From Triglochin maritima (Eukaryota; Streptophyta; Magnoliopsida; Alismatales; Juncaginaceae), in NCBI GenBank assembly GCA_963682175.1, contig OY821791.1, positions 30,254,326 through 30,318,325 on the forward strand: a stretch of 64,000 nt of DNA. Reading direction: 5' to 3'. Positions 19,812 through 32,972 of this stretch are shown in pieces; position 1 is the first letter of the stretch, and the number at the start of each line of letters is the position of its first letter. Under the pieces are notes generated by a model. The model made no database searches. It saw nothing but the letters and a program-made list of their open reading frames with translations, and was not told the origin of the DNA. The position numbers and the translations under genes are program-made.

Positions 19812-22800
19812 TTATTCACACCTCCGAGCTTGGACGATCTCCCACACAGCCTCCGATTCACAGTTGAGCTCACCGGCATTGTGGTTGACAAGAACAACAA
19901 CAAATCTTTCATTTGCAAGAGTACACAGATACATGGCTTGCTCATCCTGAAACATAAGAAACATACTATATCATGTCATGATCTGCAGTGTTGGTATAAT
20001 TACAACAAAAATAATACACTTGCAACTAGCGAGCATCAAGCAGCTTGAATTTCTAATGCCTTGATTCCTAGAATTGCATTGTCTAATTTCAGTTTGTAGG
20101 GGTTTAGGAGAAAGTAAAGGATGAGCTTCGCCTTTTGACATATACACCACATAGTGGATTTTAACAATATATAGTCTTTTCCTAGATAAATTAAGAAATC
20201 TGAAGAACCATTTGAGGAATGATGTCTGAAGCTTTAACTTCATTTTGTGAAGAGGATGCAAAGGGCTAAACTAATAACTGTACTCTCAATATGGAAAATT
20301 TTCTCTTTGTTTCCCGTCGACTAAGCTTGTGCATAATTGCATATCTAAGTAACAATGGTTTACAGATTCTGTTGTATTCTAAATCACCAACTCCAACCAA
20401 GTCTCCAAAAATTTCCCAATAATATTAGATATGTGGTTTCCATCTTAAGCTACAGCTGCATCATCATCATCAACATAACCTCAATGCCTCAGAAGAGGCT
20501 CCCGCCTAAGCGAGGTAAGGGGATCTTAAGCTATAGCTGCAAACAATATAAAAAAAAGAAGTAAAAAGTTGATATTGTAATTATTTGTCATAAAGTTCTT
20601 ACCTCTGGCAGCTGAAAAAAGTCATCAGGACAAATTTGGAGCATCTCAGATGCGGTTGAACCTGAGCACCATGCAGAAACCTTTGGACTTTCATAATCAT
20701 CTGCAAGCATCACTTGCAAACAAAAGCCATGGAGAACTTCTTCGTTACATACCGAAGAACAGAAGCTACACTCTAGTGCTCCATCTGATTTATCGTTGAC
20801 AATCTGTCCACAGACACTATGCAGAAGCCTTGAATTTACGTAATGATGCTCAATTTGGTCAAGTCGGACTGTGCATATCTAGAATTTTCATGTGTGCAGA
20901 CAAAACACTTGTAAAGTCATCATTCTTGAAGTGAATGAACCGTTAAATGAACATAAAAAGTGAGTCGAACAGAATCAAAAAATTCTACTCTAGAAAAGGT
21001 AGGCTTACTAATTCTCACTGCCGAACAAGTCAGTTGTTTAGCTATTAGAAATAACATATTGAGTGCAAACCGTACATGTGTAGCACTGGCCTCTGTAGAT
21101 AAATGAATCAGATTAGTTAACTTGTGGAGGCAAGACGAGTTTGGCAGTGCAGGTAAGCAACTTATATTAACCAAAGATGCTCCATCATCCTTTTCATACC
21201 ACGAAGCTTCAAGCCTGTTAAAGAGTAACCAGTGGTGGAAGAAGATGAATCATGTATATCGAATAAGATAGCAAGCAGACTTGGAAAAATAAAAAATTGG
21301 ATTTCTTACTGCTTCTCGGGAGTCAATGAGCAAGTCAATCCTGAAATAAATATTGTATGACCAGGGCCAACTCTTCGTAATGACCTGGGAAAAGAAAAAC
21401 GACCTTGTATGTTTATATTGATGACTAATGTTTTCATACTTTATAACATAATTTGTACACAACTATAAGATGGTTTACACCAAAAACATGTCCAGGTGTT
21501 AACTTTAATGGCCATCGTTGAACAGTATGCTGGTATTACCTTATTTATCTGGTTCTAAGACTTTTTATGTTTTGTCATTAGTAAATGAAAAAAGGGGATA
21601 CAAGGAGAACCAGGTTCTAAAATACAAACAGATCAAAGGATGGTCACTGAGGCTGTCGTCAGGCTACAACTTTTAATAACAAATACGTAAAACTTCTTAC
21701 CTTTAACAACTTATGAAAATGAAAGTACATTAAATTGGTGATCTAAAAGGTGATGTAGGACTAGAAATGGATGGCACAACAAGGTATATGGACACATTAG
21801 TCATTACCATGATCTAACAAATGTCAACTTTATCACAATTGCTCCTGTTATGTCTTTGATTATCAGGCAATAAACAGTTTTGTCAACCTTAATTTCTTGA
21901 AAGATGCTTGTGACCACTCCATAGAGGCAAATCCCTGTCATTTTGTCATGGAGATCTGTAACATATGGCTGCATAACAAGTAATAGAAAACATCAAAAGT
22001 CAAATCACTCATTCTTTTGAGAGCTAAATAAATAATAATAATAATGGTATTTCAAGCACTGACATAAGAGCAAAAAATCAAAAGTATGAGCACATCAAAC
22101 ATTCTTATATAATATTATATATATAAATATAAATATAACATCTAAAGTTGGAAGTGAGACCATCATTATGCTTTAAACCTTACTGCAAGTGGACCAGCTA
22201 TGAAATAGAGATATGTACTGTCATATTCGCATATGTATTTGAGAATTGTCATACAAATCAAAATACAAATAAATCAGCCTATGGATATGAAAAATATCCA
22301 TATTCTTGTAATGATGCATACAAATGAGTGGATGTGAACACCCAGCAGCTTTTTTGTAAACAGATATGGATAAAAAAAAACGATTATGAGTACACTATGG
22401 ATACATCACACAACAGCAAATGCATGCATTCATAAATAAACCTTACAGGTTAGTTGATGAACTAGTTATTCGTTGTACCTTGAAGTATTAACTTGGCAAT
22501 GTGACAGTAGTGTAGTAATAGAGGCACCTTAATTAGAAACCCTAAATAACTGAGTTCAATCCCAACTTGCAACATGTGTTTTTTGAGAAGAAAAAAACAA
22601 AGAGTAAAAACACAAAAAGAAAATAAAAACATAGTTATAATTCCACATCCATATTCATCAAATTTTCAGTTTAATCTGTATCTATAGGAGCATGCATTGA
22701 AATAACATATATATATTATATTCTTATTTATAAACTTAAGAAGGGGATACTGATACAGATTATCTATGGATACTTAATATCTATTTGCTTCACAATGTTT

Positions 22801-25800
22801 GACCCACAAGATGTTTTACTCCCCACTAAAGGCCACATTAGCAACAAAAGAATATGCATATAATTAACCCTTTGAATTTTTTTAGATAATTAGGTTATTC
22901 TTTAAAAAGATATAACTCAAAATATGCAACAAAACCCATAAGTTGCAGAAGCAAAATCTATTAGAGGTGCAAAATGTGCATGTAAATACTAGAAATAGAA
23001 GGACAATTTGTGCGCAACTTCAAGTACAAAAGGGAATGATGACTCCCCTTCAAAAATAAAGATATCACCTCCGCATGACCGCATTAGCTTTTAGGGTTTA
23101 CCATTGTATGTGTATGTTTTTACCCACACATAATCTAACCAGACCATGGTCCAGAGTTAGTGTTGGGTTCATGTTATATTGACACAGTAAGTTAGTTGGC
23201 CTGTCTCACATAAACCAACAAGATATTTTAGCTCCAAACTTCAATTAATGAAATCAAAGATACAATAATTACCAAAGAGAGGGGAAAAAAGAGATGGCCC
23301 AAAGGTAAATTTCTAACCTGGAAAGGGTAATTTTTGAAATCAATGGAACCTCTGTAGTCAAGTGGCAAGGACACCTGAGTAACTTTTGGACACTGAGTTT
23401 CATTTGTTCCATTGGAAGACAACTTCGACCCCTGGTACCTGATCTGAGTAGAGGCCAAAAGAACCTAAGACACAACAATATTTTAGAATGCTAAGCCACA
23501 CACAACAAAGTCACAAAGAAAAAATAGTCAAATACACAAGATCTTACAGATTCCTCTTGCCGAACAAAGGGAACCAAATATAAGTGTGTAGCACTACCAT
23601 ATTCAAGACAGAACTCTTCACTCGCCTCAATGTTGCTTTCGGCAGCACTTGCAATGAAAGGTTTATCCACTGCAATCATACTTCCAACACTGAGGTGGAA
23701 AATGCTGAGATGCGGCTAAAGCTAAATGAACAAGTGACAACAAATCTCAAGCATCTTTTAATACTCACCTTAAAAAATTAGCTAGAAGAACTTGCTCGCC
23801 CCATAGAAGGAACTTTATTTTTTTATTATCTTCGTCAACAAGAGTAATTTGTTGTCTCTGAAGAGATCCACAACTACCGTGAACTTCTACTGGGCCAATA
23901 CACTCAATCCTGAGGAAACAGTGAAACAATGACAAAAGACAATTGCAAAAGGACAATTAGATCGGTTGAACTTAAAAAGTACCATATTCAACTGAGAGAA
24001 TGAAAAGGTCTAGAACTAGTCAATGTTCTTGCCTCTTGGTGATGATGAGCATTGAGTATCAAAAACATAAACCAATTAAGGTCAATTGCTCAAGGATAAA
24101 CAAAACTAAGTTCATGGTCAGATTTGGGACACGGCTGCCTGGCATATCAAATCATATTAATCAATGAAAACCACCAAGCTCATCATAAGATTACTAATCT
24201 TAATGATCGACTTAAGAGTTACAGTTATTTGTTTATAACTAACAAATCAACTGCTAACCTTAGTGAATACTGAATAAAGGAAATGAAAAAACATTTATAG
24301 CTTTAACCTATAAATCTAAAATTTCACAAATTAAGTGCCAAAGCTAAGAAGCGTGCATGATAACGTCCTTCTTATTAAATTTCCGCAAGTTTCCAAAATA
24401 AAGAGCTTGTCTAGCCACATAGACATGCAGGACTAAGGTGAAGTGGTGAACACATGTAACATGCTAATTTCAGTTTTATCGGGCATTAATTTTTTTGGCA
24501 GATATCTCTAAAAACATGGATCTTAAAATAATATAACCACATCATCAAGGAGAAATAAATATTAATTCATAGGATGTAATTTCACCCTTAACTAGATCTT
24601 TCACGTGCCATTTTTGCAGCTTCTTACATGTTTAGGGAAATGGCATAACTATGATGATTGTAAAATTGTAAGTCAATTTAAGGTAGAGAATAACTATAGG
24701 AACTAAAGGGGGGAAAGGGTCTTCAAATTAGGCTTCATAACCTAAATATTTTTTAAGCTCCTGATGCTTAAACGATCTTAACATATGATGAGGAAAAGAT
24801 ACAGCTAACACTAAATTATCAGAAAATCAAATAAATCTTACAAGTTAGGCAAGACTGAAGAGACATTACTAAAACCTAACAGCACAGGGACAGTACCTAG
24901 CATACAATGAATATGACGTGCCATTTGTAAATGCATCAAGAGAGATGGAAGAAAAAGTATCTGAACAAAACTGAGCCGCCAGCAGCATTGCATCATCATC
25001 TTGATCCTGAATAACATAAAGCAAAAACCATTAGTAACAAGTTGGATCCCATTCAGCCTTGCAAAATCTAAAATAAAACCAAAATCATTTTTATCAGAAA
25101 TACACTGATATTACTAATACGTAACATGCAGTAACTCAACATACAAGACAACTTATAACTAAAATCGTCATTTTTAAGTCCATTAAGGTTCCAAAGGAAG
25201 CTTAAAGGTGACCCCCAAAAGATTTATTCTGCAGCTGAAATTGTAATCTTAATTTATTTATTTTTCAAATCAGAATAGCAGCTATATCAGATCGGAAGTT
25301 CCTTGTGTGATCTAACACTACACTGCAAACTACCTCATCCAACAGTATCAACAGATACTCAGTCGGCAGAAGTCTTGGATGACCCTGTCCTTCCATGGGA
25401 CTATGCAGGCAGCAACCAGAGAGAAATATTTCACGACCTTTTCTTAGAATTCCATGATCAAGATTCACCAAATCATAATATCTGGAGCACACAAAGAAAT
25501 TTTGCATCAGTTGTCTACATCAAGACAAATCGTCCCTTGATTTTTGATTTTGCTAAAACAGACAGTAATTGGGCAATTACTTGCAGACTAAGAAGCAAGG
25601 ACAAATCAAATTGGCGAAGGTGTTCATCGGACAGGTTTCAAATATGGACACGCCTTGTCACCTTGAACAAGCCTCAGAGTTATGTTCGACATTTCACCTT
25701 GTCGTGTCAGGGACATTTTAAGTAGTTTACAAATTCAGACATGGCTTTTAGTCTGACACATGGGGACATGCAGTGGACACGCATATACACTGTAATGTGA

Positions 25801-28800
25801 TTTTTTAATTATTCACGATTTTTCAAATTCAAATCAATCTTTCTCCCACTCCCATCTATTTCCTCGTCGTCCTTCCTCTACCACCATTCTCATCTCTCTC
25901 GTCTATCTCCAACCCCTCTCCAATGTTCAACTGTGTCGTCTATGCGTCGCATAGTGACACATAGGTGGCACAGGAAGCCGGGATTGCATATGCGACCTTG
26001 TACTGTGCGCTAGGAGACCTATGCATCCCGTGCGTCGACGCAAACCTTGGTTGCATAGGCGACCCAAGGGCTAGAAAACTAGCCATTGTGTGCGCCGCAC
26101 AGTTGGCGCCTAGGCTGCCAACCGCTAGTTTTCTATCCATTGGCAACAACTTTTTTGGGCACCAAGGGTGCTCCCAACTCCTATAAACTCCCCTGCCCCC
26201 AATCTCTCTCCATTCATCCCGCAACACTATATTTTGATATATTTTTAAATTTCAACTACTATGTGATTTCCCATTTTTCTGTGATTTTCCTGATTTTTCC
26301 AATTTTTTAGGAATTAATTTTTTTTGCAACTGTTGTCGCGCACAGTTGCACACAATGTTAGTGTCGCCCACTAGCATTGTGCTAAAGTAGGAACATTGCG
26401 TCTCTCCGGCCAAATTATTTTTATAAATGAACATTATTGTAGTGCTTGGAATGATGATTGATAAGACGACATTATAATATATTTTGGGACTATTAGTCAA
26501 CTCAAAATAAACAATATATGTGTAGCATATATGATTGGGAAGTAATATTTTAATCGTGACCTAATTTTAGAAAATTTTAGTTCCCATGTCCGTGTCGTGA
26601 CATATCGATGTCTTGTGTGTATGTCCTTATTTGTGCTTCCTTGCTTGCAGACATATCAACTTGGCAATGATAATTGTCTATATTGTTAGGAAACTAGACA
26701 AGCTTACATACCAAGAGGTTGGTTTTTTCTTGATCCAATAAGAGAATAGTTATTGTTCAGTTAATGCAAGAAAATTATTCACATAATAACACATGTTCCA
26801 CCATCGCCAAAGACAATAGTGGTTGTGATAAGCTTAATGATATTTTCTCTGCAACAGTCTATGCAAATTATAGTTCTCACAATTGGCAGCATTCTTTTGG
26901 TTAGCATAGTCTACATATGGCAAATCCAAAATATTGCCAAAAGGTATTAATTTTCAGATAATCAAACAATAATCCATAACAAGCTACAACTTCCTTGTGG
27001 ATAAGTGGTAAAAATAAATTCCAACAGGCTGTGCATGGTCATTGGTCATAAATCTAAAAAAAATAAACCAAATCAGCAGTTGAATCTGAAAGAAAAGAGG
27101 GAATTACCCAAGTATGCATTTCCAAAATTAACCAACCACATTCTAGGAATAAAAGGTAAAGCCAGGTAAATTAAATTGAGGTTCATATGGTTGGGCAACA
27201 CAATACAAATTCTGAGTTGTGGGTTTACAAAAGGATGTATCAGCAGTAAGAGGTGATGAAGTACAGAAGTGATGATCAATATCATAGTTTCTCTGATAAG
27301 GTGTCACATAAAATTTTTAAGGATGAATGATAAAAAAAAAACAAGGATGAGGTTTGGTGTGGTGGCAACCTGGGGTGTCTCTAAATTGCAGATATTTTGA
27401 GCCATAAAAGGTCATATAGGTAGTAGGAACGCAACAATGGGTGTATATAATTCGGTAATGTGCCCAACAAGGCTGAGATAAAGTTCACAGGGAGCTTACC
27501 AACAGAGAACTTCTTTGAGTTTTTACCTTCATAATTATTTTCAAAATCTTGGGACGAAATTGATCTCGCCTGAGAGGTCTCTTTTGGGCTTAAGATGTCT
27601 ATGTTCTTTGGTGGTTAAGCTTTCAATGTTATTTCTGGTCAATGTCCCTGTTGTATCAAACAAGTATTGATTTGGAACAAGTTTGTGCCTCACAAAGGCA
27701 TAGCTATATGTGTGATCTTGCACCATAAAATTGTTTAAACAAAGTTGAGTATGAGAACCATGTTTAGCAAGCAATGGTCAAGATATTGGTTTTTAGCTTG
27801 GCGGGAGTTTCTAATTCAAGCTTGGAGCAGCTCAAGGTACCTATTAAAGAAATTCTAGACACTAAAAGAGGTGGCATCATCTACCTTTGCCCAGGTCGAT
27901 GATCTGATATTTTGAAAATTTGGTACATTATAGTTTCTGCTCAACTGAGTAATTAAGTGGAAGGATCATATTCTAACAATATTTGGGAATTGTTGTGAAA
28001 TTTGTTGTTGTGGTCAAAACTCAAAAGGCAGTGAGATGGGTCTTGGGAGGATGCTTCAGTTACCCAATCCATAGCGAGATTCTGACATTACTATGTAAGT
28101 TATATTTATGTTCTAAACAAAAGGTGTTTGCAACTTAAAAAATCATTAACAATTTCATACCTACGATGAAGATACAAATCAATTGTACAAGAACTCCAGA
28201 TGTCTCCCAAATTGAGCATATAAATATTTGTTCCTAAAAGAAATACCACGTCAAAATTGTTACAAGAGCTGGTTGAAATGAAGCCACAAAGTTGGATACA
28301 ATTTCTGCATAAAGAAGAGGCAACATGATTTCACTTAAGTAAGCAGGTCCTTTCAATTTCAGCAAGTCAAAAAGAAAAAGAAAACCAAAGCACCAAAAAC
28401 AAGCAAAATTCAGATTATGCACAAGAACAAGCACAATAACTTAAACCAAGAGATATAAAATGTAGCTGTCAAAAAAATGAGTTTTTAAGTTTTTTTACCT
28501 TTCCACACAGCCACACATACTAAATACATGGAAACAGCTAAGTGAGTTGATAACTAGCGATACATGCCAAAATCAAATCAATGAAAGAGTACATAATAGC
28601 ATCAACAAAACTGTGACAAGTCATAGACTGCAACAGTAAAATTACCTGGAAGCACAAATGCATCCAAGATAACAACTTCAAGTATACTAGTTTGAGGAAG
28701 AAAATTCTTCTCGTATACAGAATCAATACTAACAGTGTTGGGCAATTTCCTTCTCTGGTTACGCTTCTTCGACGAGACCATGCATTCCACTTTTCTCTTC

Positions 28801-31127
28801 GAAGAGCCATGCCTACTCTGTTCACTCCAGGCCTACACACCAATTTTCAAAATTTTAGTCGAGTGAATTATGAGGCCAAGGAATCATATGTGATTATACG
28901 CCGCTTAATCAAATCTTGAAATCATGAGGAATCTCCTTCCGTACAGGGGATTACACAGTCATACAATTGGATTAAGCAATTGAATAATCTAACATTACTA
29001 GCCAATTTGAAGTGTTCCTTGCCTAGTCTAAACATATATGTGCACTTTCAATCAATTTGCTTCAACACATCCTTTCTATAACTAGGGGGTCCAACCATCG
29101 ATTAAGCGACCACACCCTACATATATAATCCTATGTGAATATCAACCCTTTCTAAGATTAGAACCCACAACTCCAAGGTCAGTCAACTGACCTAGCATGT
29201 AAACATTACATCCACCACTTAATAAGCCTCAACTGTTCAAATAAACACCAAAAAGAACTTCACAACTCCAACGTATCTTCTCCAGAGACCCAACTTTACT
29301 TGACAACACCAAACTTACATTTCCAACCCCAAATCAACCTTTTATCGCACCATAACCAGTATTTGAGACAGGTCTGTCAAGAGGATCACGGAGGTGACCC
29401 CACTGGGGTAAGTAGGACACGTCCTGAGGATCACATTTGTGACCCCACGGTCCCCACTTGGGTAAACAAAAAACACCCTAATAATACAAAGAATGGTACT
29501 TTCGGCAATTTACCATAATTCTCTCATATCTAACCAAGCAGGAGAAAATGAGGGGGGGGGGGGGGGGGGGGGGGGGACTTTTCTCTCAATTTCTCTCTCC
29601 CATTGCCATCAAAGCACGCCATGATCAATTATACATATAAATTTTACTAGTCACCACTTAACAAGCCACAATTGTCAAAAAAACACACTAAAAAGCTTCA
29701 CAACTCCAAACTATCTTTCCGAAGCAACCCAACTTAAGTACTTGACAACACCAAACCCACATTTCAAACGCCAAATCAACCTTTCCTCGCACCAAAACCA
29801 ATAGACAAGACAGTTCAGATAGGAGGATCACACGGGTAACCCCACTAGGCTAGGCTAAGCAAGCCGCATTCTAGGGATCACAAATGTGAACCCACTTGGG
29901 TAAACAAACAACACCCTAATAATCGAAGCACGCCATAATCGATTGCAGATGTAAACTTTTCTTTCAATTTCTCTTCTTTTCTCTCCCCCATTGCTATCCA
30001 AACACGCCATAATTGATTGCAGATGTAAACTTTGCCACAATTGTAATAAATAATAAAAAAACTCCAACCTAACCTATCTTCTAAATAAATAACTTTATTT
30101 CACCACACCAAACTCACATTCCAACTCCAAATCGAGTATTTTCACTAACTGACAGAAGTCCGAGAGGATGGCAGATGTGGTAATCAATTGCACACATAAA
30201 CTTTGCTACCCACCACTTAACAAGTCACAATTATAATAATAAAAGCATCACAACTCCAATTATTCTTCTCCAAAGAAGCCAAACTCACATTTCCGATGTC
30301 AAATCAGGTATTTTCACTACCTGAGAGAGGTCCAAGAGGAGGATGGAAGATGCAACACCACTAGGGCTTACCATAGTTGATAATTCTCTCATGTCTAACC
30401 AAGCAAGAGAAAAGGAGAAAAAAGAAGAAAAGATAAAACTTTTCTCTCAATTTCTCTTCTTTTCTCTCCCCATTGCTATCCATAATCGATTGCACATACA
30501 AATAATCTTAACAAGGCACAATTGTAATTAAAAAAAGCATCAAAACTCCATTTTTTCTTTACTTCACAACATCAAACTCACATATCCAATCTCAATCAGG
30601 TATTTTCGCTATCCGATTTTCAAAATATGATTCAAACCGGAGGACGCTAAGACCGATTATGATTCACGTATCCGATTATGATTCTCGTATCCGATTCTGC
30701 CGAACCGAAAATTGATCTGTCACTTTGGTTTTCAGAAATTCATAACCGGACCCCAACTTTACTTTCACACATTTGCTACCCACCACTTAACTAAAAACTA
30801 CAATTTTTGTAATAGAAAAAAGCACATCACAACTCCAATTTTTCTTCTCTGAACAACCCGAACTTTACTTTCACATATTTCCGATCTCGAATCGGGTATT
30901 TCCACTACCTGGGAAAGGTCAGAAAGGAGGATAGCGGAGGTGACTCCACTAGGGTAAGCGAGACACGTTCTGAGGATCTGACACACGATCCACCTCCACG
31001 GCGGCCCCTCCAGCCGACCGACGCTCCCTTCCTCGCCGTCGGAGTCGAGGTCGGTGGACCAGAGGACGGACCTGGCGTGCTCCACGAAGCCCAGGAAGGG
31101 GTCGGGTCGGGTTCGGGACGGATCCAT
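19812..31127 (-). CDS. CDC24/RPA-like OB-fold protein, 13 exons, 650 residues
   Basis: Exons on the minus strand: 31127-30909, 28832-28646, 28233-28161, 25481-25334, 25006-24897, 23909-23769, 23689-23548, 23464-23318, 21968-21808, 21384-21310, 21214-21076, 20878-20603, 19946-19812. All introns are GT-AG and phases match at every junction; the frame ends at TAA 19814-19812. The product is rich in beta-strand repeats of OB-fold type. The C-terminal part has a possible zinc site (CSFC with further Cys) followed by VMLADD and SAWC, as in the last OB fold of RPA70-like proteins. It fits the plant family annotated as 'cell division control protein 24, OB domain'; that name is from memory of the family. 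A single-stranded DNA-binding or replication/repair role is inference. A telo-box abuts the ATG. Confidence 0.85.
25590..26650. mobile_element. Probable non-autonomous transposon in intron 3 of the OB-fold gene
   Basis: A GC-rich stretch with inverted repeats (TAGAAAACTAGC at 26072 and its mirror at 26122; GCGTCGCAT-like repeats) is followed by CCTATAAACTCCCC and a pyrimidine-rich leader, resembling the 5' end of the hAT elements at 1,240-1,480. Flanks on both sides repeat CATGTCC/GTGTCGTGACA-type words. No transposase and no clear ends. Confidence 0.35.
29090..30908. repeat. Tandem array of decayed exon-1/intron-1 copies in the OB-fold gene
   Basis: Units of roughly 300-450 bp recur: a CACCACTTAACAAG segment, then CTCCAA..TTTCTTC, an ACTCACATTTCC-like segment, and then a copy of the 3' end of exon 1 with its splice donor. 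Relics of exon 1 lie at 29,366-29,437, 29,810-29,880 and 30,321-30,372, with a shorter one near 30,145. A TTTTCTCTCAATTTCTCT block also recurs (29,580; 29,955; 30,450). The active exon 1 at 30,909-31,127 is the right-hand member. Confidence 0.75.
29552..29576 (+). repeat. 25-bp guanine homopolymer
   Basis: An uninterrupted run of 25 G within the tandem array of intron 1. The corresponding site of the neighbouring unit near 30,415 reads GAGAAAAAAGAAG instead. Confidence 0.95.
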
Positions 31128-31135
31128 TAGGGTTT
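31127..31135 (-). promoter_or_regulatory. Telo-box directly upstream of the OB-fold gene start codon
   Basis: AAACCCTAA reads on the minus strand with its last A forming the A of the ATG; a second AAACCCTAG-like copy (plus strand) lies near 31150. Telo-boxes are frequent near starts of plant replication and translation genes. Confidence 0.5.
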
Positions 31136-32454
31136 GGTTCGGAAGAGTAAAACCCTAGTTTATGATTATCAGTGGGTTTTGGGGGTTTTGACTATCAGTG
31201 GAGGAATGGCGGGAGGTTTGTTTTTAAGACTTTACTTTTGAGGGGTAGGATTTTGCATATACTTTTTTTTCATGAACTCATTATTCGTTGAAATTGGTTG
31301 ACATTGACATATCATCCATGTTATACTGTTAAATAACAAGCATTCGCAATAGATCCCAGCACATATCGAGTCCATCAATAGTGGTGGTTGACCGTCCCAG
31401 TCGACAGATCTTTTTGTTGTTTTCTCAGTAACCACATTCATAGGTCATGGTAAATCATCAAACTCTGATCTTCTCTACACCTCATCGTGCTAGCCCCAAG
31501 CCCTAGTCTCTATGCGAAGTACCCACCTCCCAGCTCTATCCCTAGAATCACTAGTCTAAAGAGTTTCTTTCAGGCCCTATGCTATCTAGAACAATATTTG
31601 AGTAGAATCTTGATTTGTCTGGGAACATCAAAAAGAGAATTCGACGAGATGAAAGATTTTTTTTGGATCATGTGTGTACAGTCTGGTGGGGAGAGAAGAG
31701 GCTAATAAGACGGTCGAAAACAGACCCTTACTGATATTTTGGGAGTATTGAAAGCACTGGAAAATAGCACATTCGAATAATTCAACCGACACCGACTCGG
31801 ATATGCGGAATGCCCACTACGCAAGCCCAGGAAAGGTCATGTACAACAAGGTGTGCATATTACCAACAATGCTTTCACTCTCATGATCGGACTAGCAAGA
31901 TCGGGAATGGATTGAAATTCATTAGAAACCGGAAAGAAAAGAGCAGAACAGGTGTGTCTACTGGAATGTATACAGATCGAAAACAAAGCATAGACTTTCA
32001 AAAGTTTCACATTTTCAAGACCTTACTAGTGAGTGGCCCCGCCATTGCCCTTTTTCGATATCAGAGAATGAAATGGGTGTTGGATTTCATGTTTGTGTAG
32101 GGTGACTCACGTCTAAGGATGATATTTTGGGTTATGATATGATAATTCGACATAAAAATTAAATTTTATTTTGGAATAAATGGTTAAGAATTTGAGTCAT
32201 TACATGGTATTTTGGCACGAAAAATGAGAGTTCGTTTGTGGCATAAATGGTTGAGAAGTGGTCTCACATCCTTGAGGTCAAGAATTGTCTCGGGGAGTAT
32301 TCTCTCTGAAAGTATAACTTTGTTTGTGTGGGAGTTTGGTTTCATACGTTGTAATTCCAGTTGAACTCATAGAAAATGTGGTTTTGCAATTATTGAGAGA
32401 ATACACATCGGTGCAAATGGTATTCTTACGTGTGGGACATTCTGGATCATTAAA
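31136..32454. other. Promoter side of the OB-fold gene and unassigned DNA
   Basis: The first few hundred bases upstream of the OB-fold gene must hold its promoter. The stretch 31,450-32,100 is less AT-rich than its surroundings and looks foreign (possibly organellar), but it encodes nothing I recognise. Confidence 0.4.
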
Positions 32455-32603
32455 AAAAAGAAAGGAAAATTTTTCAAAATGGAATTTTTTTGAAAAAAAA
32501 TTCTCAAAATAAACCTCAAACAAAAGTATTTCTCAAACTAGACCCGCTGTCACCACGTGGTGACACGTGGCGGCGGCGGGTTTTGTTTTTTTGTGCTTAG
32601 AGA

Positions 32604-32957
32604 ACTCGGCATCACCAGTGCCGAGTTCTCCCAAAGAGAACTCGGCACTGGTGATGCCGAGTTCTCCCAAAGAGAACTCGGCACTGGTGATGCCGAGTTC
32701 TACTTGATTTTTTATTGCCCAACACTTGACGTTTTCTGAGGTGATTCAAATAGAACTCGGTCGTTAGAGTGCCGAGTTCTATTTGAAAATTGTTCTCCTG
32801 GCGCTCAGATCGTGCATGAGACGATTGACGCCCAGGAGAACAGTTACTGAAATACAACTCGGCATCTAGGATGCCGAGTTCTAAAGGTAGAACTCGGCGT
32901 TTGTAACGCCGAGTTCACTTAAAAAAAAGTGAACTCGGCGTTACAAACGCCGAGTTC
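32604..32957. repeat. Left array of CCGAGTTC palindromes (MULE)
   Basis: At least six stem-loop units of form GAACTCGGCA-N4-TGCCGAGTTC or close variants occur (32639, 32677, 32754, 32853, 32889, 32931). Neighbouring units are linked by TCCCAAAGA or are mutually complementary, so longer foldbacks are possible. Confidence 0.9.
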
Positions 32958-32965
32958 CGTCGGGC

Positions 32966-32972
32966 TATATAA
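32966..32972 (+). promoter_or_regulatory. TATA box of the MULE plant-mobile-domain gene
   Basis: TATATAA inside CTATATAAGCAGCC, directly after the left palindromic array. It is followed by a TTTCCGAGTTTTTCAGG leader and a probable leader intron before the coding exon at 33,579. Confidence 0.7.

Noticed and set aside
20490..20520. tRNA-like GCGAGGTAAGG segment
   Set aside because: No cloverleaf can be formed; intronic sequence between the last two exons of the OB-fold gene.
25303..25725. 140-codon plus-strand frame opposite exon 4 of the OB-fold gene
   Set aside because: It overlaps exon 4, whose phase-matched junctions are secure, and shows no domain; a shadow frame.
27541..27774. 77-codon minus-strand frame in intron 3 of the OB-fold gene
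   Set aside because: It does not fit the splice phases of exons 3 and 4, which join perfectly without it, and I recognise no domain.
19812..31127. OB-fold gene as the telomere protein CTC1 or POT1
   Set aside because: The complete model is only 650 residues, about half of plant CTC1, and the POT1 N-terminal telomere-binding OB motifs are absent.
31450..32100. Mitochondrial DNA insertion
   Set aside because: Composition looks foreign, but I could not match any mitochondrial gene; left unassigned.
32604..32957. CRISPR-like array
   Set aside because: The repeats are palindromic units without regular unique spacers, lie in a plant MULE, and no cas gene is present.
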